From NCBI GenBank assembly GCA_004347695.1, contig SLTK01000002.1, forward strand, positions 62,001-126,000: DNA of 64,000 nucleotides, written 5' to 3'. Positions within the stretch are counted from its first letter, which is position 1; each line of letters begins with the position of its first letter. The translations under genes and the position numbers were made by a program. Origin of the DNA: Chloroflexota bacterium (lineage in GTDB: Bacteria > Chloroflexota > Anaerolineae > Anaerolineales > Anaerolineaceae). Shown here in pieces: positions 41,573-50,018 of this stretch. Below the pieces are notes generated by a model. It was given only the letters and a program-made list of their open reading frames with translations, did no database searches and was not told where the DNA came from.

Positions 41573-44500
41573 CTATTCCTCTATCGTAAAGATCGACCCG
41601 GCGCTGCGACCTTCCACCTCCGGAAAATAATAAGCGTATGCCCGCGCCGGCAGCACGCGAAACTCACCGGCCTGCAGCGGTTGCAGCTTGTAGGTCAGGG
41701 TATAAGTCCCAGCCGGCAGGTAACTGGCAACCCACTGAATACTTTGGCTTGTAATGGCCGGTTGGCCAAACCACCACCAGCCCCAGCCGTCTGCGAAGGG
41801 ATCGAGTGCATCGACCTCGGGAACCGGCGGCTGCTCCGGCATCCAGGCTGCGGTGTTCAGGCGTAAATTGATAATCTCTGCGCCTGCCGGGATGGCATCT
41901 TCTACAACCACATAGTACAGATCGGTTGGGGCGGTAATCGTTATTCGTCCGATCACCACCGGGTTGGATGCTTTAAGATTGACTCCAACGACCGCCGGGC
42001 AATCCTGCACAGCACAATCTGCACCAGCCAGAATATACTCGCGGCTGATTGCCAATCCACGCTCCAAAGGCTGCACCTGCTCGACTGGTTGCCCGACCTC
42101 GAGATACGCCCTGTAATACAACCGTCCGGCGCCTTCCGAGTGAACAAAACGCAGCGCATTTCCTGTATCGACGCTCAAATCACTGAGCGGGGCGCTGGCA
42201 CGCACCACGCTCCAGTTTTCACCGCCTGCACTGCCAGAAGCGAGTGGATCGCCGTTCAATGTGGCTGAAAAGTCAAAACTGCCTTCTAACTCGTTGGTCG
42301 CATGCAGGAAGCGGGTCAATGCCAGCATCACCCAGGCAGAATCGTAACTGGATGCCCAGCCGCCAGATGTCTGCCGGTGCGAAATCAGGTAGCGCACGGC
42401 ATCCGCCAGCAGCGGTGAAGCCGGATCCCTTTCAGCCAGGGCAAACACTACCACGGCAGTAGTGAAATTGGGGGTAGAAAAGTTCTGCCAGGCAGCTTCG
42501 GTATCCTGCCAGTTTACGCCGGTAGCTGAGCGGATCGCCGTGCCTGATAAATCCGAGAAGATGGTTTTTGCTCCCTCCAGGCCACGGCTCTCGAACGTCA
42601 AAGCCAGCAAAGCCTTCGCCCACGGGCTGAGCCGTTCACGTTGCTCGTATAACGCCGCCGACTCCCCCTCTTTATAACCAGAGCGATCCAACGCATATAA
42701 AACCAACGCCAGGCGGTCCAATTCCCAGTCCTCGAGCGCATCCCGGGCCGGGTAAAGGTCAGCGGCAATATTATTTCGGGTGGTTTCCTTCAGTCCGGAT
42801 GGCAGCTTAAAGCCGGCTTCATCCGCCAGAACCAGCGAAAGCAAGGCGTAACTGGAAAGATACAGATCGCTTTGGCTGCCTTTAGCCCAGCCAAACCCGC
42901 CATCGCTGTTTTGCAGGCGCGGCAGCCGGTCCAGATCCTGCCGTACGGCTTGTTGGAGACGTTCTATTAGATCGGGCGCCCCAGCCCCACCCACTTTAGC
43001 CAGGTCGTAGGTGGCCAGGTTTGCCAGTAGATGGGAGATTACCGGCTCCGTTAGATCAAGCGGGTAACTTTCCAGGGCTTCCAATCCACTCAAGACTGCA
43101 CCAGCCAGAGTGCTGCTCATTTCAATGTGCAGCTCACCGCCGGTCGGTTCATATGAGCGCGGCAGGCTGACTACTTCCAGATTCTCCCCTGTTTCAGGCA
43201 TCAACCCGCTGGTGGCAAAGGTTTGCGGCGAGATGTAATGCAAAATGGGCAATGAGCCGAATTGCGGCGTAGCGGAATCTTGCAAAGCGCCGCTGCGAGC
43301 GGAGAAAATCAGCTCAGCCGTGCCGGCGTCCTGAGCGTGCACCCACCAGTTGACCCGCTGCCGCCCGCCAGGTTCTACCAGAACGACTTTTGATGCCTCC
43401 GCTGCATCTTCCAGGGTGGCCCCGGTAGCTTGCAGGTCTACGGTCACGTCCAGCGACTGGGAGGTATTATTATTGACCACCGCTCCTAGCCGCACCCGGT
43501 CACCGACAACCAGGAAACGCGGGGTTACCGGTCGAATGATCAAATCCTTGGTCACCACAAGTTCAGTAACCGCCTCGCCTACCCGTGTGTCGCGCGTCAA
43601 ACCGCGCACCGTAGCCACCCAGGTTGTCAAATTATCCGGCAGCGGAAATTCGATCATTGCCCGGCCGTTTGCATCCGTTTCGAAGGCACCGCTCCAGTAC
43701 GCAGTGTCCTGAAAATCCCGGCGGAGGTCTGCCACTTGAGCCTGATCGCCCCCACCACCTCCACCCAATCCGGGTTGAATCGTTACAAATCGCCCGGTGT
43801 AGGCTGCCAGGGCGGTGCTGGTCAGAACACCCAACGGTTGCTGTCCATAAAAGGCCGAAATGATATCGGGCGCGTTGGGATCTGCCAGTGCAAATATGGC
43901 TTTATCCACCACAGCGATCGAGAATTCACCCTGCACCGGGTTGCCAGTTGAATCGGTGACCTGAACATCGAAGCGAGCGGTTTGGCCAGGCTCCAATGTC
44001 TCTTCTCGGGCTGCCAGATGAACATCCAGCAACAGCGCCTCTGTATCTACTTCCATTTCCAGGATGCCCATCCGAAAATCGGGCTTACCCGCATCCGTTT
44101 GACCCAGCACCAGCGCCGAGAAAAACACGTTCGGCGCGTCCTCCGGAAGAATGTCCAGTGCAAAAGTCGTGCTTGACCCCTGAATGCCCACCACCTGCGA
44201 CCTTAACACGCCGCGCCGCTCGACAGTCACCAGCGCAACAGCGCCCTGCGCGAAGGGATTGGGGATAAAGATCTCAGCGGTATCGCCTGCCTGATAAGAT
44301 TGCTGGCTACTCTGCAAACGGATATGTTGGTCCGGCAGGTTTGGCCACGGCACGCTGCCCGTTCCACCGGCCCAGATCATTACCTGTGTAAGCGCCCGGC
44401 CACCGCTCACATCCAGCCGGTAAGCCCCTGGAGCATCCACCGTAAATTCGATACGCGCCTGTCCATTGGCATCCGTGACCAGATTGACGCTGCCAACCTC

Positions 44501-47500
44501 AGTCAATTCTTCCTTGAAGGTTGTTTCACCAGTCTGGACATTGCTCCAATCCTGCACCCATTCCACGCGTTGGAAGACGGCGCTCAGCTTTTTGTCACCG
44601 ACCGGCGCAGCCTGCCAATCGCTGGTCTGGATGCTAAAACCGATCGTCTCACCTGCCTGTGCCAGCCAGGCTTCAGGCCGGATGCCGATATAGAAGTCGT
44701 CCGGATGAACACGCACAGAACCGCGCCTTGAGACCGTTTGCCCGCTTTCATCCACCAGCTCAGCTTGCAGGATGAGCGTGTGGGGGGCAGCCGGATCAAT
44801 CCATTCCGCAAGCTCAGTCGGGCTAAATGTCACCTGCAATGCGCCGTCCGAACCAGTTTGGCCCTCACCACCGGTCAAATAGCTGCCCATGAAAAATTCC
44901 GGGTTGCCGTACCAGAAAGGATTTAACCAACCGGTATCCACCAGCCCGGTCGAAAATCCCCCTGGGATCAGGAAATAATCATCTTGGACATACAAGGACC
45001 AACGCACCAGCACATCGCTGGCGGCACCGCCAAAGTAATAACTGGCATTCACTGACGCTTCGAGTGCTTCACCGCTGCGAAAATCAGTTTTGGCGAAGTC
45101 AACCTGTACATCGATCTCAGGTTTGCGATACTCGGCCACCTGGAGGTTAAGCCAGGCATCATGATCCTTCAAGTAAATTGTGTAAGTTCCTGGAATGGCG
45201 TCTTCCGGCAGGGTAAATTCGCCGCTGACCGTTCCATAAGGCGAAATGTCCAGGGTAATTTCGTAGATCAAAGCAGATTGGCCGGTTACGGAATCATACC
45301 CACCCAACAGTTTGAACCCGGCTTTTTCCATCGCAACCGGAGCGTAGCGGGCATCGCCAGGGGTGCGCAGCACGCCGCGGAAGTAAATCGTTTGGCCTGG
45401 TTGATAAATGGGGCGATCCGAGTATAGATAAGCTTGCAAGTCCGGTTGAATGAACTGACTGGTAACACCCATTTGCCACGGCGAGATACCGCTGGTCCAA
45501 TTTGAAATTCCGATGCCAAAGTTCGCGGTTTCCGGGTCACCGGCAACCACGACTATTCCCGGATATATTTCGCGATCTTTGGGAATAGCGATGCGGATGA
45601 TGCCGTCGGCGTCCGTGGTACCGCTGCCAACCGCTTTGTCGCGAAACGTAAATACTTCAACCGGGATGTTCGCGGCAGGCTGGGCTGTGCGAAGGTCGGT
45701 TACCCAGACGAATGCTTCTTCCAGTGATTCTTTGATGGTCACCTGCAGCGGGCTTACTACCAGCGAGAATCTCTGATCGGTGGAATAGCGAGTGGTGATT
45801 TCCGGTGAACCAACCTGATAAAGGTACAGACCGCTTTCGAGCGCTCCATCTCCGGGCACGAGATCGATCTCGATCCCCTGTGTGGTATTGGGTGGTAGGG
45901 TTAGCGCCTGGTCCCACTGCTCAATGGACGAAAATGCTTCCACATCCAGCGTAAGGTAATAGGCATCCAGAAACTGCTGCTTGTTGAGTGACACGCGTGA
46001 AAGGTTTATGCGGCCCAGGTTGACCGCGTATCCTGGCAAAATAGTCTCGCCGGGTAAAATGAAAAGCACCTGGCTTCCAGAGAGCAGGATGGGAATTTGC
46101 AACGCCGGTTCCGTATTGGCCACCCGAAAATTGGCGGTGTAAGGGTGGCCCAACATACCACCCCAGCGGTCAAGCAAGTCTTTACCCAGCGTTAGGTGGT
46201 AACTCGTGGCTTCGATGAACGAGCCGGACAGATACAGCGTTTTACGGTCGCCCGAGGGCATGATCCGCAAATTACCGGGGGCAGGTTCCAGTTCCACCAA
46301 CCGGGGCAAATTTTGACCTTCGGCCAGAGGAGCGTTGAAATTAACCATAATCGTCCCCAAACCGGTATACACTGTCAACGATTCACCCTGCGCCGGTTCG
46401 GTGGATTGGACTGAGAAGTCACCGACCGATTGGTACTCGATTTGGGTCGATATCAGCAATTCTGTCCCACCCCGCGACCGGGCGCGGTTGGAAAGTTGCA
46501 GTTGATAACTGTTACCCCGTTTCAACAATTGGGCAGGAGAAAATGTAACGATGGTGTCGCGTTCAGTCCAGGCAAAAGTTCCGGAAATCACGCTTCCAAC
46601 TGCATCGCGCAGCGAGAAATTCGACTCCACGCTGGCCGTATCCATCGGCTGGTTGAAGGTCAGCGTAAAACTTTCATCCAGCAGGAGTATCTTCGAAGTC
46701 AGCGGCGCCACAACCAACAGCGCCGGGGAGGCAGTCGTAAATTCCCAATCCAGCGCGTCGCTGTCATCCAGTGCCGCGCCGGAGAGGCTGGTCAGATCGG
46801 GATTCAAATGTACGCGGTACTGAACGCCGCCGCCGAGCGCAGGGTCAGCCTCGAAAATATACGTGCTGGTGTTCAGCCAGGTCCCTTTGCCATCGACCTG
46901 CGGTTCGAGCGTAAAGGCTGGCGGACCATCTTCCTCACCCAATGCAACCACGGGTTGGTTAAAGGAAACGGTCACCGCAGAGGACGGATTGGCATCTGCC
47001 ATTCCCGGTCTGGGAAGAATTTCAGTGACGCGCAGTGCGCCCGGGGTTTGGAAGTTGAAGCTGGTAGCGCGCAGCAAACTCTGACCGTTCTTGCTGCGGG
47101 CCGTATCGGCCACTGTGACGGTCAGGCGGATTTCAGGCGGCAAGGCTTGGTCCGGGACGAAACGAACGGTGCTGTCATCCTCCCACTCGAATCTGCCAGG
47201 CAATGCCGGATCGACCTTGACAGCGCCCTCGACGGATTCGCGGTCCATGGGTTGGTCAAAAGTGAGCGTCACTTCACCCTGCAGTGGCAGTGTTCCAGAC
47301 TCTAACGGCACCGTCTCGACGACTACAGGCGGCAGTGGCTCTTCAATCGACTTGGATTCAGGGGTGGCTGTGGAAGTGCCCGGTCCAGGCGCCGGGGTCG
47401 GAATAAAGGGCAGGTTGCATGCCAGGACAGCCGCCATCAGGATCGAAAAGACCGTCAGCAATTTGCGCGAACGTCCGTGCGTAGCCTGAGTTGAGTACAT
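41573..47500 (-). CDS. Giant alpha-2-macroglobulin-like lipoprotein without thioester motif
   Basis: A 1975-residue exported lipoprotein; the signal peptide ends in MAAVLAC. The N-terminal half has repeated beta-sandwich domains of Ig/MG type (LTFDQPMDRESVEGAVKVDP, LTFNQPMDTASVESNFSLRD). MG2-like and bait-region parts follow (DRPIYQPGQTIYFRGVLR, YRKPEIDVQVDF), then the A2M core (FPLPDNLTTWVATVRG) and an alpha/alpha toroid (DGGFGWAKGSQSD, QTSGGWASSYDSAWVMLAL). The usual thioester motif YGCxEQ is replaced by YPLDLTEPV at about 1475, so covalent trapping is impossible. It may shield the surface from proteases without a covalent bond. AAGGAG sits eight bases before the ATG at 47500. No penicillin-binding protein 1C gene accompanies it. 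Confidence 0.9.
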   Translation of the reverse strand: MYSTQATHGRSRKLLTVFSILMAAVLACNLPFIPTPAPGPGTSTATPESKSIEEPLPPVVVETVPLESGTLPLQGEVTLTFDQPMDRESVEGAVKVDPALPGRFEWEDDSTVRFVPDQALPPEIRLTVTVADTARSKNGQSLLRATSFNFQTPGALRVTEILPRPGMADANPSSAVTVSFNQPVVALGEEDGPPAFTLEPQVDGKGTWLNTSTYIFEADPALGGGVQYRVHLNPDLTSLSGAALDDSDALDWEFTTASPALLVVAPLTSKILLLDESFTLTFNQPMDTASVESNFSLRDAVGSVISGTFAWTERDTIVTFSPAQLLKRGNSYQLQLSNRARSRGGTELLISTQIEYQSVGDFSVQSTEPAQGESLTVYTGLGTIMVNFNAPLAEGQNLPRLVELEPAPGNLRIMPSGDRKTLYLSGSFIEATSYHLTLGKDLLDRWGGMLGHPYTANFRVANTEPALQIPILLSGSQVLFILPGETILPGYAVNLGRINLSRVSLNKQQFLDAYYLTLDVEAFSSIEQWDQALTLPPNTTQGIEIDLVPGDGALESGLYLYQVGSPEITTRYSTDQRFSLVVSPLQVTIKESLEEAFVWVTDLRTAQPAANIPVEVFTFRDKAVGSGTTDADGIIRIAIPKDREIYPGIVVVAGDPETANFGIGISNWTSGISPWQMGVTSQFIQPDLQAYLYSDRPIYQPGQTIYFRGVLRTPGDARYAPVAMEKAGFKLLGGYDSVTGQSALIYEITLDISPYGTVSGEFTLPEDAIPGTYTIYLKDHDAWLNLQVAEYRKPEIDVQVDFAKTDFRSGEALEASVNASYYFGGAASDVLVRWSLYVQDDYFLIPGGFSTGLVDTGWLNPFWYGNPEFFMGSYLTGGEGQTGSDGALQVTFSPTELAEWIDPAAPHTLILQAELVDESGQTVSRRGSVRVHPDDFYIGIRPEAWLAQAGETIGFSIQTSDWQAAPVGDKKLSAVFQRVEWVQDWSNVQTGETTFKEELTEVGSVNLVTDANGQARIEFTVDAPGAYRLDVSGGRALTQVMIWAGGTGSVPWPNLPDQHIRLQSSQQSYQAGDTAEIFIPNPFAQGAVALVTVERRGVLRSQVVGIQGSSTTFALDILPEDAPNVFFSALVLGQTDAGKPDFRMGILEMEVDTEALLLDVHLAAREETLEPGQTARFDVQVTDSTGNPVQGEFSIAVVDKAIFALADPNAPDIISAFYGQQPLGVLTSTALAAYTGRFVTIQPGLGGGGGGDQAQVADLRRDFQDTAYWSGAFETDANGRAMIEFPLPDNLTTWVATVRGLTRDTRVGEAVTELVVTKDLIIRPVTPRFLVVGDRVRLGAVVNNNTSQSLDVTVDLQATGATLEDAAEASKVVLVEPGGRQRVNWWVHAQDAGTAELIFSARSGALQDSATPQFGSLPILHYISPQTFATSGLMPETGENLEVVSLPRSYEPTGGELHIEMSSTLAGAVLSGLEALESYPLDLTEPVISHLLANLATYDLAKVGGAGAPDLIERLQQAVRQDLDRLPRLQNSDGGFGWAKGSQSDLYLSSYALLSLVLADEAGFKLPSGLKETTRNNIAADLYPARDALEDWELDRLALVLYALDRSGYKEGESAALYEQRERLSPWAKALLALTFESRGLEGAKTIFSDLSGTAIRSATGVNWQDTEAAWQNFSTPNFTTAVVVFALAERDPASPLLADAVRYLISHRQTSGGWASSYDSAWVMLALTRFLHATNELEGSFDFSATLNGDPLASGSAGGENWSVVRASAPLSDLSVDTGNALRFVHSEGAGRLYYRAYLEVGQPVEQVQPLERGLAISREYILAGADCAVQDCPAVVGVNLKASNPVVIGRITITAPTDLYYVVVEDAIPAGAEIINLRLNTAAWMPEQPPVPEVDALDPFADGWGWWWFGQPAITSQSIQWVASYLPAGTYTLTYKLQPLQAGEFRVLPARAYAYYFPEVEGRSAGSIFTIEE

Positions 47501-47586
47501 TGCCTGAGCTCCTTTGCGCCAACCAAAATTGTTGACCGGCGCCATCGCCAATTATCATTTAACCACACTTTAGGATAGACATACAA

Positions 47587-47683
47587 GTAGGCGGCTGTCC
47601 CAAAACCGGGTGCGCGTGGAAGCCCATCCCGCAAATGTGGTGGAATTAATGACAAATTTATACTTTTGAGGCAGCCCCCTGCC
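47587..47683. mobile_element. MITE-like element, copy 2
   Basis: About 97 bp, inverse to the copy at 15070-15198. Its ends (GTAGGCGGCTGTCCCAAAAC and, complementary, GGGGGCTGCCTCAAAAG) are decayed versions of the same inverted repeats. The interior shares CCCATCCCGCA, ATGTGGTGGAATTAATGACA and AAATTTATACTTTTGAG-type sequence. It is about 30 bp shorter, lacking part of the GC-rich centre. It lies between the A2M and PadR genes. Confidence 0.7.
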
Positions 47684-47743
47684 CATAGCCCCGCCATTTA
47701 TGTCCGAAATTTGAATGGGCCAGGAATATGGGGTGATTCCCTG

Positions 47744-47803
47744 TTGACAATCACAGAAATCGAATGTATTATATCCGTATCGATTATAGTTTTAACGGAT
47801 ATA
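47744..47803 (+). promoter_or_regulatory. padR promoter with overlapping inverted-repeat operator
   Basis: TTGACA (47744-47749) and TATTAT (47767-47772) at exactly 17 bp. TATATCCGT (47770-47778) and ACGGATATA (47795-47803) form a perfect 9-bp inverted repeat with a 16-base centre, covering the expected transcription start. PadR proteins often repress their own gene from such a site, so autoregulation is likely. The ATG follows at 47808 without a ribosome site. Confidence 0.72.
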
Positions 47804-47807
47804 TCTC

Positions 47808-48170
47808 ATGAAATCTTCCACCCCTCAACCTCTTACGCCAGCCGTATTTCACATATTATTAGCGCTGGCAGATGGCGAAAAACACGGCTACCGTATCATG
47901 CAGGCGGTGAAAGCCAATTCACAAGGCGAATTTCAGATTGGACCCGGAACGCTTTACGGCACGATTAAACGGATGTTGGCGGACGAATTAATCGTTGAAA
48001 CAGATGAACGCCCTGATCCGGAACTCGATGATCAACGGCGGCGCTACTACCGTTTGACCGATCAAGGGCGCCAGACGCTGCAAGCGGACCTGGTTCGAAT
48101 GGATTCCCTCCTGAAACGTGCCCGGACGCTAAAGGTCATTCCGCCTGCGCCGGCCAGGTTATTACAATGA
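47808..48170 (+). CDS. PadR-family transcription regulator
   Basis: A 120-residue DNA-binding protein. The winged helix is clear: LTPAVFHILLALADGEKHGYRIM, then IGPGTLYGTIKRMLADELI and RRRYYRLTDQGRQTL, the PadR signature, followed by a C-terminal dimerisation helix. It acts in the cytoplasm, usually as a repressor that lets go when a small molecule binds. It overlaps the next gene by 4 bp (ATGA). PadR-membrane protein pairs of this kind usually control a transporter or envelope-stress module. The inverted repeat in front of the gene is its probable site. Confidence 0.93.
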   Translation: MKSSTPQPLTPAVFHILLALADGEKHGYRIMQAVKANSQGEFQIGPGTLYGTIKRMLADELIVETDERPDPELDDQRRRYYRLTDQGRQTLQADLVRMDSLLKRARTLKVIPPAPARLLQ

Positions 48171-48787
48171 ATACCGTAATTTCTCCCACCGCCCATCCAG
48201 TTTTACCGCTTTTACGATGGATGCTCACCTGGTATCCAAAGCCTTTTCGGAAGCGCTTCGAGCAAGAAATGTTGCTGACTTTTCAGGATTGGTTGAATAA
48301 CGAGACGGGGATGGGTTCAAGAGGACGCAGTTTCAGAATCTCCAGCACAATCATTGCCGATTTGCTGTTGTCGATCCTCAAGGAACATTGCTCTGAATGG
48401 AGGAATACGATGAAAGTCTCTTCAATTTTCCAGAAAATTGCGATTGCGGCTTTAACCGCATGGCTGATATTCTGGGCGTGGACATTTGGCAAATGGGTAC
48501 TTCATTTGCCGCTAGTCGATCCAACTCGTTGGCTACTGGGGAAAGATTATTCCAGCATGGCGTCCAGCATTTTTGGGGGAGCCATGTTCCTTATTCCCTT
48601 CCTGGCGCTCCTGACCTTTGTTATCCCTGCGTTGAAGATTAATATAAGTTCCGAGGGCGGCGATTCAACTCTGCTGTTCCGGCTCCATAAGATGGGCAAG
48701 GGGCAGGCTGTGGTCGCCTGGGCGTGCCTGGGTATCACCGTGGTGCTGTGGGGAACTGTCTTTACGTCCAGAATGGGATGGTGGTAA
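48167..48787 (+). CDS. PadR-linked membrane protein (unknown function)
   Basis: A 206-residue protein. The first 70 residues are basic and soluble, with WYPKPFRKRFEQEMLLTFQDW, a motif found at the start of many PadR-linked membrane proteins and ABC permeases. Then come three hydrophobic segments: IAIAALTAWLIFWAWTFGKW, SSIFGGAMFLIPFLALLTFVIPAL, and VVAWACLGITVVLWGTVFT. It has no enzyme motif. Its start overlaps the PadR gene stop by 4 bp, so both are translated together; PadR probably controls it. Downstream, two imperfect repeats of TTGGTGCGATGCACCTG type lie at 48799-48837. Confidence 0.7.
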   Translation: MNTVISPTAHPVLPLLRWMLTWYPKPFRKRFEQEMLLTFQDWLNNETGMGSRGRSFRISSTIIADLLLSILKEHCSEWRNTMKVSSIFQKIAIAALTAWLIFWAWTFGKWVLHLPLVDPTRWLLGKDYSSMASSIFGGAMFLIPFLALLTFVIPALKINISSEGGDSTLLFRLHKMGKGQAVVAWACLGITVVLWGTVFTSRMGWW

Positions 48788-48877
48788 AGGAATATTCGTT
48801 GGTGCGATGCACCTGGTCTTTGGTGCGTTGTACCTGCATTTTATTATCGGTCAGGTTGGGTCGGATTGGGCAAACAG

Positions 48878-48947
48878 GTTGTCGGAATTCGGGGCAATAT
48901 AGAAAATTTCGGATCACCACACTGTACCGCCCCTCATTCCGACCTAC
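48878..48947 (-). repeat. REP-like palindromic-ended element, copy C
   Basis: On the minus strand it begins GTAGGTCGGAATGAGGGGCGG, three bases after the glycosylase stop, and ends CCCCGAATTCCGACAAC. The same design as copies at 5011 and 22279, with inverted-repeat ends (GGTCGGAAT, ATTCCGAC). Confidence 0.6.
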
Positions 48948-48949
48948 AA

Positions 48950-49558
48950 TTACTCCCATTCCTTCGAAACTTGCCACAAATATAGCGACGCCACTGAGCC
49001 GTAGGGTGAGTAGCGCTGGCGGTATTCCTCGAACTGCGGGCGCGTTAATTCAGCCTGCCCGTACAAATTCATCATCCCGCGCCGGATTGCCAGATCATGC
49101 CAACTGACCACGTCCGGGCGCTGCATGGAAAAGATCATCAGCATTTCGGCGGTCCACACGCCAATTCCGGGTTGGGCGGATAAACAGTTGATCACCTCAG
49201 CGTCAGGTAGATTGTGCAATTCATTCAAATCCAGTTTTCCGCTGGCGACGGCTGCGGCGATGCTCTTGATATATCCCGCCTTGCGAAACGACATACCGCA
49301 GCGTTGAATCGCCTCCAGCGAAACAGCGGTTACTGCTTCTGGCGTAACGGTTCCTAAAAGTTGAATTACCCGCCCCCAGACTGTGGCCCCGGCTTTATTG
49401 GAAATTTGCTGGTGCACAATGCTGGAGGTCAGCGCCGTAAAAAGGTCCGGGATAACTGCCCTTTCAATCAGCCCAATGCGCTTTATGGCCTGCGCCAGGA
49501 CTTCATCCTGACGCTGTAAATATTCCAGCTCTACATCGCTGTAGCGGAAGAAATCCAT
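48950..49558 (-). CDS. HhH-GPD DNA glycosylase, AlkA-like
   Basis: A 202-residue base-excision repair enzyme. The helix-hairpin-helix is in LPDAEVINCLSAQPGIGVWTAEMLMIF, and the catalytic aspartate in VVSWHDLAIRRGM. FTALTSSIVHQQISNKAGATVWGRV is the conserved lead-in helix of the AlkA/MAG group. It removes alkylated purines such as 3-methyladenine. There is no iron-sulfur cysteine cluster, which separates it from MutY/Nth. It follows the ClbS-like gene with one base between, so the two share a transcript and perhaps a role in DNA-damage defence. Confidence 0.9.
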   Translation of the reverse strand: MDFFRYSDVELEYLQRQDEVLAQAIKRIGLIERAVIPDLFTALTSSIVHQQISNKAGATVWGRVIQLLGTVTPEAVTAVSLEAIQRCGMSFRKAGYIKSIAAAVASGKLDLNELHNLPDAEVINCLSAQPGIGVWTAEMLMIFSMQRPDVVSWHDLAIRRGMMNLYGQAELTRPQFEEYRQRYSPYGSVASLYLWQVSKEWE

Positions 49559-49559
49559 C

Positions 49560-50018
49560 TCAGCTTATTTTCTCGCGCCATGTATGGATGGCATTCGCAT
49601 GGATCGGGTAGTGTCCATACGTATCCAAGCGCAGTCGTCGGCGGAAGCGCGTATCCGATGTAAAAAGTTCCTCAGGTAGCGAATGAAGGTAGGCGATCAA
49701 TGCCGCATGCGTCGCGTTTGCCTTTTTCTGGGTCTCTGCCAACGAAAGCGTTCGCCATTTCTCGGTCATCAAGGCGTTGAAGGCGTCAATGCCGCCATAC
49801 AGTACGGAATAGCGTTGCGGTCGGATGCCCTGCAGCACTTCCGGCAGGTGCTTGAGGGTTTCTTCCTCCCACCAGCTCACATGCGCCAGCAGATCCTTCA
49901 CTGACCACTCGCCCATTACCCCGGGTCGCACCAGTTCTTCAGCCGTCAAGCCGGCATACGATCGATGAAAGTCCGCCCAGCTCTTTTCCAGTTTTTCGAT
50001 TAACTGCTGTTTGTTCAT
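49560..50018 (-). CDS. ClbS/DfsB-family four-helix protein
   Basis: A 152-residue protein with MNKQQLIEKLEKSWADFHRSY at the start and EWSVKDLLAHVSWWEEETLK in the middle, matching the ClbS/DfsB (DUF1706) branch of the DinB-like four-helix fold. ClbS protects colibactin makers by inactivating the genotoxin, while most relatives are uncharacterised. The downstream neighbour is an AlkA-like glycosylase, which fits a theme of protection from DNA-reactive compounds. It overlaps the upstream nucleosidase-like gene by 4 bp (ATGA), so all three form one operon. The fold is fairly sure; the chemistry is inferred. Confidence 0.78.
   Translation of the reverse strand: MNKQQLIEKLEKSWADFHRSYAGLTAEELVRPGVMGEWSVKDLLAHVSWWEEETLKHLPEVLQGIRPQRYSVLYGGIDAFNALMTEKWRTLSLAETQKKANATHAALIAYLHSLPEELFTSDTRFRRRLRLDTYGHYPIHANAIHTWREKIS

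Noticed and set aside
48799..48837. Two TTGGTGCGATGCACC-like repeats as an operator
   Set aside because: They lie after the last gene of the PadR pair with no downstream plus-strand gene, so an operator role is not supported.
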